From: Otis tarda
Lineage: Eukaryota > Chordata > Aves > Otidiformes > Otididae
DNA: 64,000 nucleotides
Assembly: GCA_026413225.1 (NCBI GenBank)
Contig: CM048553.1
Coordinates: 46,602,001 to 46,666,000, forward strand
Direction: 5' to 3'
Shown here: positions 25,590 through 36,692 of the stretch, one piece after another
Layout: each line of letters starts with the position of its first letter
Position numbering within the stretch: the first letter of the stretch is position 1
The notes under the pieces: model-generated
The model's input: the letters and a program-made list of their open reading frames with translations, nothing else
Database searches by the model: none
Told to the model about the DNA's origin: nothing
Made by a program: the position numbers and the translations under genes

Positions 25590-26870
25590 TATCTTGGAGG
25601 TCCCCTGGGATACATGAGTTACCAGAAGACTGCAAAATGGCAAACAATAAAAAGGAGGAGCCACAGACCTATAAACTCAACAGCTTAGCTTCAATTCCCA
25701 GAACTGTAACAGAATAAATAATCAAACTACTTGTAAATACATAGAAAAAAACAAGATTATGAATAACAGACAGCATGGATTTGTCAGGAAGGAGCCCCAT
25801 CAAACCAATGTAATTTCTTTCTATGACAGGATAATAGCCTTTGGGGATAGAGAAAAAACAGTAGCTGTCATATTGCTTTACTTAAGTAAATTTGACTTTT
25901 ATTTCACGTGAAATTCTCATAAACAAGGTGGGAATATTAGGAGGCTCTAGAAATGGTTGGAGAAGGCTACTCAGAAAGAAAACATGCAGGGCTCATCATA
26001 ATTAAAGACAGATGCATGCATGAAGTGATATTCTATAGGGAAGCGTCCTAGGTATGGCATTATTGAATATTTATCTTAATGAACTGAAAGGGGGGGGGGG
26101 GAGTTTGTTAAATAGCACTCAGCTGGGAGGGACTTTAACTGTGTTGGAGAGCAGGCCTTCAAATTATCTTGGCAAATTGGAGAATAAGCTGAAAATAGTC
26201 AGTGCATGCTCTGCTTATTTTTTGGGGAAAACTTACAAGGCAATCAGCAATGGACATGTCACCATTGTTCCATCATGCTGTTGGGAAGAAGACAATCTTC
26301 TTACAGTAATGTATGAGGAGAGGTACAGATTGTGAGATGCACAAAGGAAATCTTTCCACTGAACTTTACTCAGCTGGATTACCTGTTCAGTTTGGTGCAC
26401 TGCATTTCAAAATAAGAACGACCCCCTGAAGCATGCCCACAGGCAGAAGAGTGAAGAATGATCATAGGTTTGGAAAACATGACTTATGAGAAAAGACTGA
26501 ACAAACTGGGCTTCCTGTCCTGAAAAGACTGACAAAAAATTATAAACAGCTACTTCAAAAGAGGAGGAGAAAGTATTCTTCATGCTCAGAGGATTTAAGT
26601 GTTGAAACTGCAAACACCTAAGGTTAGACGCAATGGAAAGTATAATGAAATGAGCTTAAAGAGTAACACAGTGTTAGAATAGGATGCCTGAGGAACCACT
26701 GGAGGTGTTGGGGAAGAGGCGAGACATCCATCTGGTTTCAGAGCACAGTGAATGGACAAGGTCTTAGGCTCATTCCAGTTCTATGAAGAACAGATAAAAG
26801 AGCTTTGGTAGTTGGACTAGATGGCCTTTAAAGGTCCCTTCCAACCGAAACTATTCTATGATACTATGAT
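25590..26870 (+). mobile_element. Ancient, decayed CR1 LINE
   Basis: The frame at 25765-25911 reads NRQHGFVRKEPHQTNVISFY and continues. This matches the early reverse-transcriptase segment that in CR1 reads (D/N)xQHGF...TNLxxFYD. Near 26050 a VLG...LLNIYLNEL-like stretch corresponds to GSVLGPxLFNIFIND, and around 26480 MTYEKRLNKLGFLS corresponds to the C-terminal MxYExRLxELGLFS. The last 60 bases are a typical CR1 3' tail ending in ATTCTATGATACTATG. Order and strand agree throughout, so it is one element of about 1.3 kb with many stops and frameshifts. A 12-base G run at 26090-26101 interrupts it. Confidence 0.75.
26090..26101 (+). repeat. G12 homopolymer inside the ancient CR1
   Basis: Twelve consecutive G residues where other CR1 copies read roughly GAYAGTGGGATAGAG. 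Probably slippage in a G-rich segment; length may be affected by assembly. Confidence 0.8.
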
Positions 26871-27638
26871 CCTTTGCAAGGCGGAATAATAGGGAGAGGT
26901 ATCAAAAAACCCCCAAATCTAGATGACCTTTTGAAACTACTCAATATCAGACATGCCTTTGTCCTTATCAGAACATGGAAGGAAAGGTCACAATGGTACT
27001 GGAAGGAGAAGTGGTTTCTTTAACATGCAACTAAGGCTAAATCAGGCAGTGCTGGGCACCCTAGTGATGCTTACTGCTATAGTCAAAAGTATGGGTTTTG
27101 TGTCAGAGATTGCCAGATTAGGCTTCACTTAAGAATCAGACACAGTCAGAGAGAGGAATTTCATTAGACACAGGCAACAGGTGAGTATCTGAATGAATAA
27201 AACGCTCAGTTACCAGGGAGCTCACACCATCTGCTGGATTGCTGATTCTGCTTCCTGAGTAAGCGCTGCCTAACAGAGATGGAAGCTTCTGCCTGCAGTG
27301 ATCTGAAGGAATAAACAATCCACTCCCACCCCAAAAAGGCAGCTTTTAGGTCAAGTTCTCATTGCACTTCTGTTCCTTCTATAATGTTTCTGAATAAATT
27401 TTAAAAGACAATTTTCCCTTTCATGTTGCAACATTCTTTTTCTCAAAACAGGAAAGACACCTGACAGTAATTGGACGAGTCTGAGTTCCCCCAGCAGGTT
27501 ACCGGATGGGAAGTCATGGAATTTGGGGAAACTTCAGCTGATTTCCCTCTCAAGCAGATCTAAGAATAACAAATTGCAGTAATTAGTCAAGTATTTGCAT
27601 TCTGTTCAAAAGTGAGACTTCACAAATATATCTTACCC
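26871..27638. other. Unique DNA between two CR1 copies
   Basis: Nothing recognisable. The right boundary is where CR1 similarity begins with TTCAGTAGGGCC. Confidence 0.55.
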
Positions 27639-27933
27639 TCTTCAGTAGGGCCTGTTGTGATAGGACTAGGGGTAATAGTTTTAAACTAAAAGAGTATAGG
27701 TTCAGCCTAGATATAAAGAAGAAAATTTTTATTATGTGGATGGTGAAACACTGGATGGAACAGGCTGCCTAGAGAGGTGGTGGATGCCCCATCCCTGGAA
27801 ACATTCAAGGCCAGGTTGGATAAGGCTCTGAGCAACTTGATCTGGTTGGAGATGTCCCTGCTCCTTGCAGGGGCTGTTGGACTAGATGACCTTTAAAAGT
27901 CCCTTCCAACCCAAACTATTCTATGATTCTATG
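27639..27933 (+). mobile_element. CR1 LINE 3' end, about 295 bp
   Basis: Begins at the ORF2 segment encoding FSRACCDRTRG-like residues (TTCAGTAGGGCCTGTTGTGA) and runs through the 3' untranslated tail to two ATTCTATG units (27918-27933). It is moderately diverged: for example AAACTAAAAGAGTATAGG replaces the usual purine-rich segment, and CAACTTGATCTGG replaces CAACCTGATCTGG. Confidence 0.9.
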
Positions 27934-30900
27934 AGTCTACTAGCAGAGGTTTAAAAGTGATCAGCATTCTCTCCTTTTCCTGAGATGAAGTGGTTTGGGG
28001 AGCCTGGGCTTTAAAGCAATTACATTATGGATGCACTTCATATACTAGTGAAAAAACATTTCATTTTCACTAGACTACTGAGGAAAGGAATCTCTGAAGT
28101 CTTTATGGAAGTAATCAATCAAACAGCACACCTGCTGAAAATGCTAAGACACTGCATTGGTTGATACTGTACTGAAAAGCAGTGAATGAAACACTCAGCC
28201 ACATATGTAATTTGTGTCGGGATCAACATTTTTTATACTTTCGTATCTAATCTTCTCTCAGAGTTTATAGAGCAAGCAACACCTCCAAAGTGTCTAATCT
28301 CTTGATGTTTTATCTCATTGAAAATATTTTAATACATATGAAATTCATTACATCCACTGGGAGATACCACTAAAATTTACCACCCAAAATTTCAATTATT
28401 GTTACTCATTGAGGTATCTTGGAGAAAAATAAATAACACCACTGTCATCAAAGTTTTAAAAAAACACACCACCAAAAAACCAGAAGAAGCAAATGGGAAA
28501 CGCTGCAGTCCAGAGTCTAGTACTCTGCTGGCAGTGCTGGGGAGAGACAAGCACGGCAGTATGAGAACACCATCAGGTGAGGTGAGATGAAATCAGTGGG
28601 ATATGTCATGAAGATTTTAACACCATTGCTTCTGATGCTTACTCTTCCATACCTGTCACTGGCTAAATAACAGTGACTATACTTCTTTCCCAAAGCATGA
28701 AGAAGAAAGCCTTAAGTACATAACTGGTGAATAAGTGCTGCATCAAATAAACATATCAGTTTGAGAGTGACACTCAAAAGTAACATCTTTTTTTGTGATC
28801 CCTGAGCTGCAATATTTCTGATCAAAGAGCAGTGCACTTTCTATGAGACACTGCCACTTCTATGACACAAACCACCGGTTTCATAAGTGGATCCTAGCTT
28901 TCAGTTACCCACTGCTACATGAGCATTTAATTGGTATGAGTCAAGTTAATTTTAAGAAAAGATAGACAGGACATCAGTAAGATGTCCTGTAATAAAATGC
29001 CATGAATTAAAATATATAATAAAAAACACACTGGGTGTTTTCTGTCACATCCCTGGCCCTCAAGAATTCTTTCCCCTAAATGCTACTTCAACTCTTACTG
29101 CTTGATTTTTCACTCATCTGGGCAATTTGGGTGTTCAGGAAGCCTGCGCTAGGCAGTCTGAGCAGCCAAACCTTTAAATCAAGAAGAAGCTATTGCTGGT
29201 ACCACGAAGGCAGTCAGATGATACAGCTGAAAGGGTAAGTCCTATTCTTTCTAGTGACAAGATTTACTCTGTTTATACCATTCTTTCTCTTAACATGTTG
29301 AAGAAATAACTCTAATTAATTAAAACAAAAAGAGTTTGTAAATATTGTATACATGAAGGATACAGATAAACTTAGAAAAGTTAGGGCAGGTTTAAAAATC
29401 TTACTAAAAATCTCACCAAGAACACATTTTCTTGAAATATTATTTCTCTCTAAAAATCACAAGTGCCCTGCATTTTAATACATATCTTTCAAACAGTTCT
29501 TAATTCCCTAAATTAGTTTGAGGGCTATTTTAAGGTTAAATTAATATTCTACTGCTATTTAATGACCACCTGGCAATTTGTCAGGAGTGCCTGAAGCAAT
29601 AAAGCCATTTCTGAAGTCAAGGGGGGGGGGGAATTGTGGGAAAATACTCCTCAGAAGATAGGTAACAATTATATTACGTTTCTGTTTTCTCCCTGAAACT
29701 AAAGAATGTTTGCTGATGGTGTGAGGTACATAATAAAAACCCATCCATTATTGTATCACACATTATTCAGATTCTTTCTTTTTTTTTGTTGTGAAATACT
29801 ACACTACAAGGTGCAGAAATAAGTGACATTTGCTTAAAAGAAAATAACATTTTGCTGAAAAAATTACTGAGAATATCACAGATAGGGGAAAAAAATACAC
29901 TAATTTACACCTGTTTGGAAAGTAATTTTTCAGTTCTTAGTTCCAAAGCCACAGAAGGCAGGAACCCTGTGTTTGCAGGGCTGGGATTTATCTCGAGATT
30001 TAAGATAGCTCAATTTAAGATCTTTGTGTGAGCTAGGTGTCTAACCTTCCCATTATGGCCAGCGGAGACTAGCAGAGCTGGAAAGGCCAGAGAGACATCA
30101 CTTCAACAGAGCAGCTACTAGGCATTTCTCCTTTAGGATGTGCTGGATCTGTGTCTCCTTGTTTCCAGGTCTGGAGAAGGCAGGGGAAGAACACAGTTAA
30201 GCACAATCAGAAAAAAACAAACCCAAACAGCCAGAAGCTACACAGGAATCCCACTGCTGTTCAAAACCACCTGCTGTCACAGCCTTGTCCTTTTCTGCAA
30301 GCACCTCTTGATCAACTTTGGAGGACTTAGGTCAGTTTTAACCAAAGAGAAGTGACTTCCTACAAGTTTGTTGAAAATTAAAGACTTCATTTAGCACTCT
30401 GAGGGTCCAGAGTAGCAGAGATAGAAATATTTAGTTTTCTTCTTGTTAGTATTTCCATTTGACATGATCAGAATTAATATCTCCCCTCACACAGCAGGAA
30501 AAAAAATTAAAAGGGAGAACATCAGATAAAATGCTCAGCATTTTCTGATGTGCAATAGTGTTATTCCATATTAACTGTGTTCATGTAACACTGTCACACA
30601 GCTTAAATATACACACACCCCCGCCTTGCATTAGAAAAGCATTATTAAAGTTGCTACAGGAAACACACTTCCCTGCTTCTCAGGGTTGCCTAGTACGACC
30701 CTAATTTTGTCCCTTTTGTCCACGTGCATTATGATACAGTTTTTAATTATATGTTTACATCCCCTTTTTTTTTCTACCTAACCTTTGGCTCATTCCACAC
30801 ACAGAACAGATGATATTCACTTAATGAGCAGCTATTCGCCTTCATCCTTTCTTCTCATTGTTCAATGTGGGACTCCTTATCTTATTCACCGTATATGATT

Positions 30901-31273
30901 CAAACTGGGCTCTCGAAGTAGCATTAACAATTTCATGGGATTTTCTGAGCTGTGTATCAGACTGGTGTCTAAATTCGCTACAATAAGTGACAAGTTTATC
31001 CAGTAAAAAATGTAAGAAATCCTGATTAAACATGAGTTTCTGTTTTACAATATTCTATTAGTTAGCTAAATATGTGCAGATTTTCCTGGAGACAGCAATG
31101 GGCATCCCCTTCACCAAACTGCAGATGGGATGCACTGCCTCTACTCAAAAAAGTGAATGTATCTTTAAATACAGGCAGTAAAACATACTGCATCATTGAG
31201 TTTCCCTATAGAAGGCTTGATGAGAGCAGAGACACAGGTAAAGCCACTGTGTTTAGACTGGTGCAGGTTACAA
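27934..31273. other. Unique AT-rich DNA, 3.3 kb
   Basis: No gene or transposon recognised. It contains an 11-base G run (29621-29631). The minus strand has a 63-codon open stretch at 30842-31033 that I cannot identify. Confidence 0.5.
29621..29631 (+). repeat. G11 homopolymer
   Basis: Eleven consecutive G residues in otherwise AT-rich DNA. Confidence 0.85.
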
Positions 31274-32066
31274 AGAATCATAGAATAGTTTGGGTTGGAA
31301 GGGACCTTTAAAGATCACCTAGTCCAACCCCCCTGCAAGAAGGAGGGACATCTCCAACCAGATCAGGTTGCTCAGAGCCCCGTCCAACCCGGCCTTGAAT
31401 GTTTCCAGGGATAGGGCTTCCACCACCTTTCTGGAAAACCTGTTCCATCCAGTGTTTCAGCATTCCCATTATGAAAAATCTTTTCCTTATATTAAGTCTG
31501 AATCTACCTGCCTCTATTTTAAAACCATTACCCCTCGTCCTATCACAACAGGTCCCACTAAAGAGTTTCTCTCTATCTTTCCCCTTTAGGTACTGAAAGG
31601 CTGGAATAAGGACTCCTCAGAGCCTTTTCTTCTCCAGGCTGAACAGCCCCAACTCTCTCAGCCTGTCCTCATAGAAAAGGTGCTCCAGCCCTCTTATTGT
31701 CTTTGTGGCCCTCCTCTGGACTCACTCCAACTGGTCTATGTCCTTCTTATGTTGGCAGCTCCAGAGCGGGAGTACTCCAGGTGGCGTCTCACCAGAGCAG
31801 AGTAGAAGGGGAGAATCACCTCCCTCAACCTGCTGGCCATGCTTCTTTTGATGCAGCCCAGGATGTGGTTGGCTTTCTGGGCTGCAATAGCACATTACCG
31901 GCTCACGTTGAACTTCTCATCAACAGTAACCCCAAGTCCTTCTCCTCAGAGCTGCTCTCAATTGATTTTCTACCCAGTCTCTATTTGTGATTGGCATTGC
32001 CCTGACCCATGTGCAGGACCTTGCACTTGGCCTTGTTGAACTTCAAGAGGTTCTCATGGGTATGCA
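31274..32066 (-). mobile_element. CR1 LINE, 5'-truncated, about 790 bp
   Basis: Starts on the plus strand with AGAATCATAGAATAG (the 3' end of a minus-strand CR1) and continues through the 3' tail and the C-terminal half of ORF2. It stops near the codons for NLMKFNxAKCKVLH (CTTGCACTTGGCCTTGTTGAAC). Both ORF2 and the tail contain small deletions and stops. The GGCCA position deleted in two other copies is intact here. Divergence is intermediate. Confidence 0.9.
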
Positions 32067-33360
32067 GCTCAAGTTGAATTCTTAATGCTGGTTTCCTATC
32101 AACATTATTTTGCCCTAGTCTAGTCATTAAATGGCTGACATTTTTTGGTCAAAATTTTCACAAGAAATAATTCACCAGGAAGCTTATATCTATCTTGCAA
32201 CACTTGAATCCAAATAGAAGCAACTGAAAACAAGTTTTCAGCATCGAAGAATCAAAAGGTGTTTTTGTGGTACTTTTGTTACTACAGGAGTGTGCCGTTA
32301 GCAGTTCTTGGTAAGCTGATTACAGTATAGCATCACACCAAAGCACCGTAGTGGACTGAACTGTGAAGCCTTCTTGGCACAGAAGCACCAATATCTAACC
32401 CAAGTGGTGTTCATCTTGTCAAACTAGAAATCGAACAGCTGCCACTGAGGACAACAAAGGCAAAGGGAAGAGCAGACCACAGGAGAGCATGACACTCGGA
32501 GAGCTCAGAACAAAAAGGCAGAGCAAAAATTATTTCTAGGTAAAGCTGCCAACTATTACCAAATCTTGCTTTACTAGAAAACACCAGACAAGTGAGGAGC
32601 TGAAATTTGTGCATCCTTTGCCTCACTAAGCTGAACTCTAAAAAATTGCAAGTCAGTCCTCGGCATCTTAAATAGTAATGCTGGCTTCAAAAACAATGAG
32701 TTGTTGATTTTGTTGTTGTTTTAAAATAGGTGCTTATTCAACAGTTCTAAATTTACACTCTTTTTTGTGACCTTATTAATCTAGTCTGTCTTGCTTTCTC
32801 CACACAAAGTGACCCACTCATTTTTTCTGAGGCAGGGTGGGGGCAGGAAGTGGAGAGTCATTATGCCAGGAGGTCTGGCATTAAGATAAGCAACATATGA
32901 GATCTTTTCCTGTGGGGCACAACATATCCTTTTTCCTAATTAGCTGCACCTTGTTATTAAGTTGGCCTTTGTTGTTCCATACTGTTATATATGACAGTGA
33001 CAAGGTTGAAGAAATCTATTGAAAGAAGATTTAGTAGTCCATTTCTTCTGGCCTCTGGCCTGTTTTCATAAAGCTGTGACCTATGTGTGTCTGTTACAGA
33101 GCAACTTTGAAACGAAGCATAGGCACTGAGATTCAGCCATTGCGCTTCTGAGACTGAAATAGATGCATTAATCTAGAGACACAGATGAATCTGAATCCAA
33201 ACTATTAATACTCAGTACTCAGTAGGAATGTCCTGTAGCAAGAAGCATAATCTAGGATAATTTTATTTCATATTCATTTAGATTTCAGTAGTTATAGCAC
33301 TGTACAATGAATTGGCCATTAAATGGGCCATTACATGAATGGGCCATTTTCCTTATAAGA
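32067..33360. other. Unique DNA, 1.3 kb
   Basis: No gene recognised. Just before the next CR1 there are three GGCCATT motifs (33314, 33326, 33342). Confidence 0.55.
33314..33348 (+). repeat. Three GGCCATT motifs next to a CR1 5' junction
   Basis: GGCCATT occurs at 33314-33320, 33326-33332 and 33342-33348, spaced 12 and 16 bp. They end about 12 bp before CR1 similarity begins. Confidence 0.7.
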
Positions 33361-34315
33361 TGCAAAGCTTTTGACGCTGTCCAGCACAACATCCTTCTCT
33401 CTGAACTAGAGAGACATGGGTTTGATGGATGGACCACTTGGTGGATAAGGAGTTGGCTGGATGGCCGCACTCAGAGAGTGGTGGTTAATGGCTCAATGTC
33501 CAAGTGGAGACCGGTCACGAGTGGCGTCCCTCAGGGGTCCGTGTTGGGCCCAGCCCTGTTCAACATCTTTGTCGGCAACATGGACAGTGGGATAGAGTGC
33601 ACCCCCAGCAAGCTCGCCGATGACACCAAGCTGTGTGGTGCCGTTGACACGCTGGAAGGGAGGGATGCCATCCAGAGGGACCTTGACAGACTGGAGAGGT
33701 GGGCCCGTGCCAACCTCATGAAGTTCAACCAGGCCAAGTGCAAGGTCCTGCACCTGGGTCATGTCAATCCCAGGCACAAATACAGGCTGGGCGGAGAATG
33801 GATTGAGAGCAGCCCTGAGGAGAAGGACTTGGGAGTGCTGGTGGACGAGAAGCTCAACATGAGCTGGCAATGCGCCCTTGTGGCCCAGAAGGCCAACCGC
33901 ATCCTGGGCTGCATCAAGAGGAGCGTGGCCAGCAGGTCCAGGGAGGTGATTCTCCCCCTCTACTCTGCCCTGGTGAGACCCCACCTGGAGTACTGTGTCC
34001 AGTTCTGGAGCCCCCAACACAAGAAGGACATGGACCAGTTGGAGAAGGTCCAGAGGAGGGCACAAAGATGATAAGAGGGCTGGAGCACCTTTCCTATGAG
34101 GACAGGCTGAGAGAGTTGGGGCTGTTCAGGCTAGAGAAGAGGAGGCTCCGGGGAGACCTGATAGCGGTCTTCCAGTACCTCAAGGGGGCCTAGAAGAAAG
34201 ATGGGGAGAGGCTGTTCAGTAGGGCCTGTTGTGATAGGACGAGGGGTAATGGTTTTAAAATAGAGGGGGGTAGATTTAGATTGGATATTAGGAAAAAATT
34301 TTTTACAATGAGGGT
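33361..34315 (+). pseudogene. CR1 ORF2 remnant (reverse transcriptase and C-terminus)
   Basis: CR1 ORF2 encodes an endonuclease and a reverse transcriptase; only the second half of the polymerase and the C-terminal region remain. The open part runs to the TGA at 34069-34071 and includes [16 protein letters not shown], the catalytic-motif region at 33613-33624, and [23 protein letters not shown]. The usual F/Y-A-D-D is L-A-D-D here: both aspartates are kept, but the aromatic residue is leucine. A missing base in GGCCACAAAG shifts the frame and ends the protein at once. The original frame then resumes ([20 protein letters not shown]) until a TAG at 34191. The first 18 residues of the open frame, before 33361, come from flanking DNA. 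Not functional. Confidence 0.9.
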
Positions 34316-34502
34316 TGTGGAACACTGGCACAGGTTGCCCAGAGAGGTGGTGGATGCCCCATCCCTGGAAACGTTCAAGGCCATGTTGGATAGGGCTCTG
34401 AGCAACCTGATCTGGTTGGAGATGTCCCTGCTCCTTGCAGGGGGCTTGGACTAGATGACCTTTGAAGGTCCCTTCCAACTCTAACCATTCTATGATTCTA
34501 TG
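33361..34502 (+). mobile_element. CR1 LINE, young, 5'-truncated, best-preserved copy
   Basis: About 1.14 kb, from the reverse-transcriptase codons for [12 protein letters not shown] to two ATTCTATG units at 34487-34502. It is the best-preserved CR1 here and keeps most of its CpG sites. It has the 1-base deletion at 34060/34061 shared with the copy at 48054-48625, and the TAG stop at 34191-34193 shared with the copy at 61101-61539. The left junction abuts unique DNA, as expected for incomplete target-primed reverse transcription. Confidence 0.94.
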
Positions 34503-35869
34503 TCCCAGAAGACTATTCAAGAAGGAATGATAAATAGATCAGTGAACTGATATTTCCATGTCAGTAGGAGGAAGACAGGCGAGACATCAGGCTGACAGTG
34601 TTGCTGGGGCGATAAAAGCATATTTAAGAGTAAGCAAGTATAAAACTCACATTAAGGATTTGGAAGCCAAACAGGAATCAGTTTGACAAATACCAAGACA
34701 GCAATGTAAGTGTAAATCATCCATTATTCTCATTTGCTAGTGGAGTGAGAGCTTATCTGATTTATGTATCCTGTTGGTAAGACACTGTGCCAAACAGGAG
34801 AATTTAGGATTTCTAAACAGCTAGAGCTGTGCACTGCATGAATAATGGTAACAAGGCACTTGACCAGCAGACCAAAAGTTTACCCTCCACATTGCTGCAG
34901 CCTGCTTGGTTAAGTCAAGTCTCAGATTGGGAAGACAGAGAAGCACTCCTGCCTTGTAAAGCACAAGCAGCCAACTTTACACTGCACAGGTTATGGATCT
35001 TTGACAAACTATGATTTCTGAAGCTCTTTCAGCACAAAAGATGCAGCTGTAGTGCTCTGGATTTGCACTGAGTTGCAAACAGAGGACTTTAAAGAACATT
35101 TCCTGAGCCTTGCAACCAGACTCTCTCCTCAAACAAAGTTTTTACAGACATACAAGCATGCATGGGGGAGGGAAGGGTCTTTCTCCTCAGATAACTGAAG
35201 TAAGGTAAGCAGGGAGGACCAGAAACTGCTCTATGGGTATTAATTTTAATATTAGTGGGTGTCAAGGATACAAGACATTAATCTATCCTAATCAATCTGA
35301 TGGAAATTTTCATGTGTTTAGTATTTTGGTTATGTATCCAAAGAATAGCGCATGTTATTTTTACATTGCACACATCTATGTTTTCATCCCCTCAGGGTGC
35401 TGTATGAACTGATATACTCAATACAAAAACACTTGGCTTAATGAGCAGTCCAGGTCATGAGTGTGAGATGCTGATACAAGGGATGATCAGTCCACATCCC
35501 CCTATTTGAGATCAGAGATTAATATGGATATGAGAAAGGCGCTTCAGAACAAATTTCCCTTTGTGCGAGGACTACCATTTTTTTTTCTACCATGTCTGGC
35601 TCCTGAAGCAGACGTACCACGAACAAAATGCTCAGCTCCTTCCCTGCTTTCCTCTTGCCCTTCCTGTCTCTCCTCTCAGCACCTCTAGTTTGTTAACAGT
35701 GGCAGTTGCAACCCCAGGGTTCTAAATAATACACATGTGAAGAAGAGATCATATGTCTGAGGCAGATGGAAAGCCAACAAAGATAAGTGATGTGAAAGAA
35801 AATGCAGAAAAAAAACCAGAAAACTGAGCCTATTGCACTACTTGCATCCCACCCAAAATCACATATTTT
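34503..35869. other. Unique DNA, 1.4 kb
   Basis: Nothing recognisable between two CR1 copies. Confidence 0.55.
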
Positions 35870-36692
35870 CATAGAATCATAGAATAGTTTGGGTTGGAAG
35901 GGACTTTTAAAGGTCATCTAGTCCAAGCCCCCTGCAAGGAGCAGGGACATCTCCAACCAGATCAAGTTGCTCAGAGCCTCATCCAGCCTGGCCTTGAATG
36001 TTTCCAGGGATGGGGCATCCACCACCTCTCTGCGCAGCCTGTTCCAGCGTTTCCCACTCTCTTCGTAAAAAATTTCTTCCTTATATCTAACCTGAACCTA
36101 TACTCTTTTAGTTTAAAACTATTATCCTTTGTCCCATTGCAACAGGCCCCCTAAAAAGTCTCTCCATCTTTCTTATAAGCCCCGTTTAATTATTGAAAGG
36201 CTGGAATAAGGTCTCCCTGGAGATCTTTCCTGGATTCCTCTTTCTCTTCTCCCGGCTGAACAGCCCCAGTTCGCTCAGCCTGTCCTCATAGGAGAGGTGC
36301 TCCAGCCCTCTGATCATCTTTGTGGCCCTCCTCTGGACCTGCTCCAGCATGTCCATGTCCTTCTTATGTTGGGGGCTCCAGAGCTGGATGTTGTTACTCC
36401 AGGTGGGGTCTCACGAGAGCAGAGTAGAGGGGGAGAATCACCTCCCTTGACCTGCTGGCCATGCTTCTTTTGATGCAGCCCAGGATATTGTTGGCTTTCT
36501 GGGCTTCAAGTGCACACTGTCGGCTCATGTCTGGCTTTTCATATACCAGTATCCCCAAGTCCTTCTTGGAAGGACTGCTCTCAACACCTTAATCCCCCAG
36601 TCTGTATTGATACTGAGGCTTTCTCCAACCCAGGTGCAGGTCGTGGCCTTGTTGAACCTCATGAGGTCCACACGGACCCACTTTTCAATCTT
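35870..36692 (-). mobile_element. CR1 LINE, 5'-truncated, about 820 bp, intermediate age
   Basis: Two CATAGAAT units start at 35870, followed by the CR1 tail and C-terminal ORF2. The upstream limit is near the codons for NLMRFNKA (GGCCTTGTTGAACCTCATGAGG). It carries a small insertion near 36225-36240 (CTTTCCTGGATTCC) not seen in the other copies, plus several substitutions and stops. The GGCCA site is intact. Confidence 0.9.

Noticed and set aside
33307-34071. 254-codon open frame as a host gene
   Set aside because: It is a 5'-truncated CR1 reverse transcriptase remnant with an N-terminus supplied by flanking DNA.
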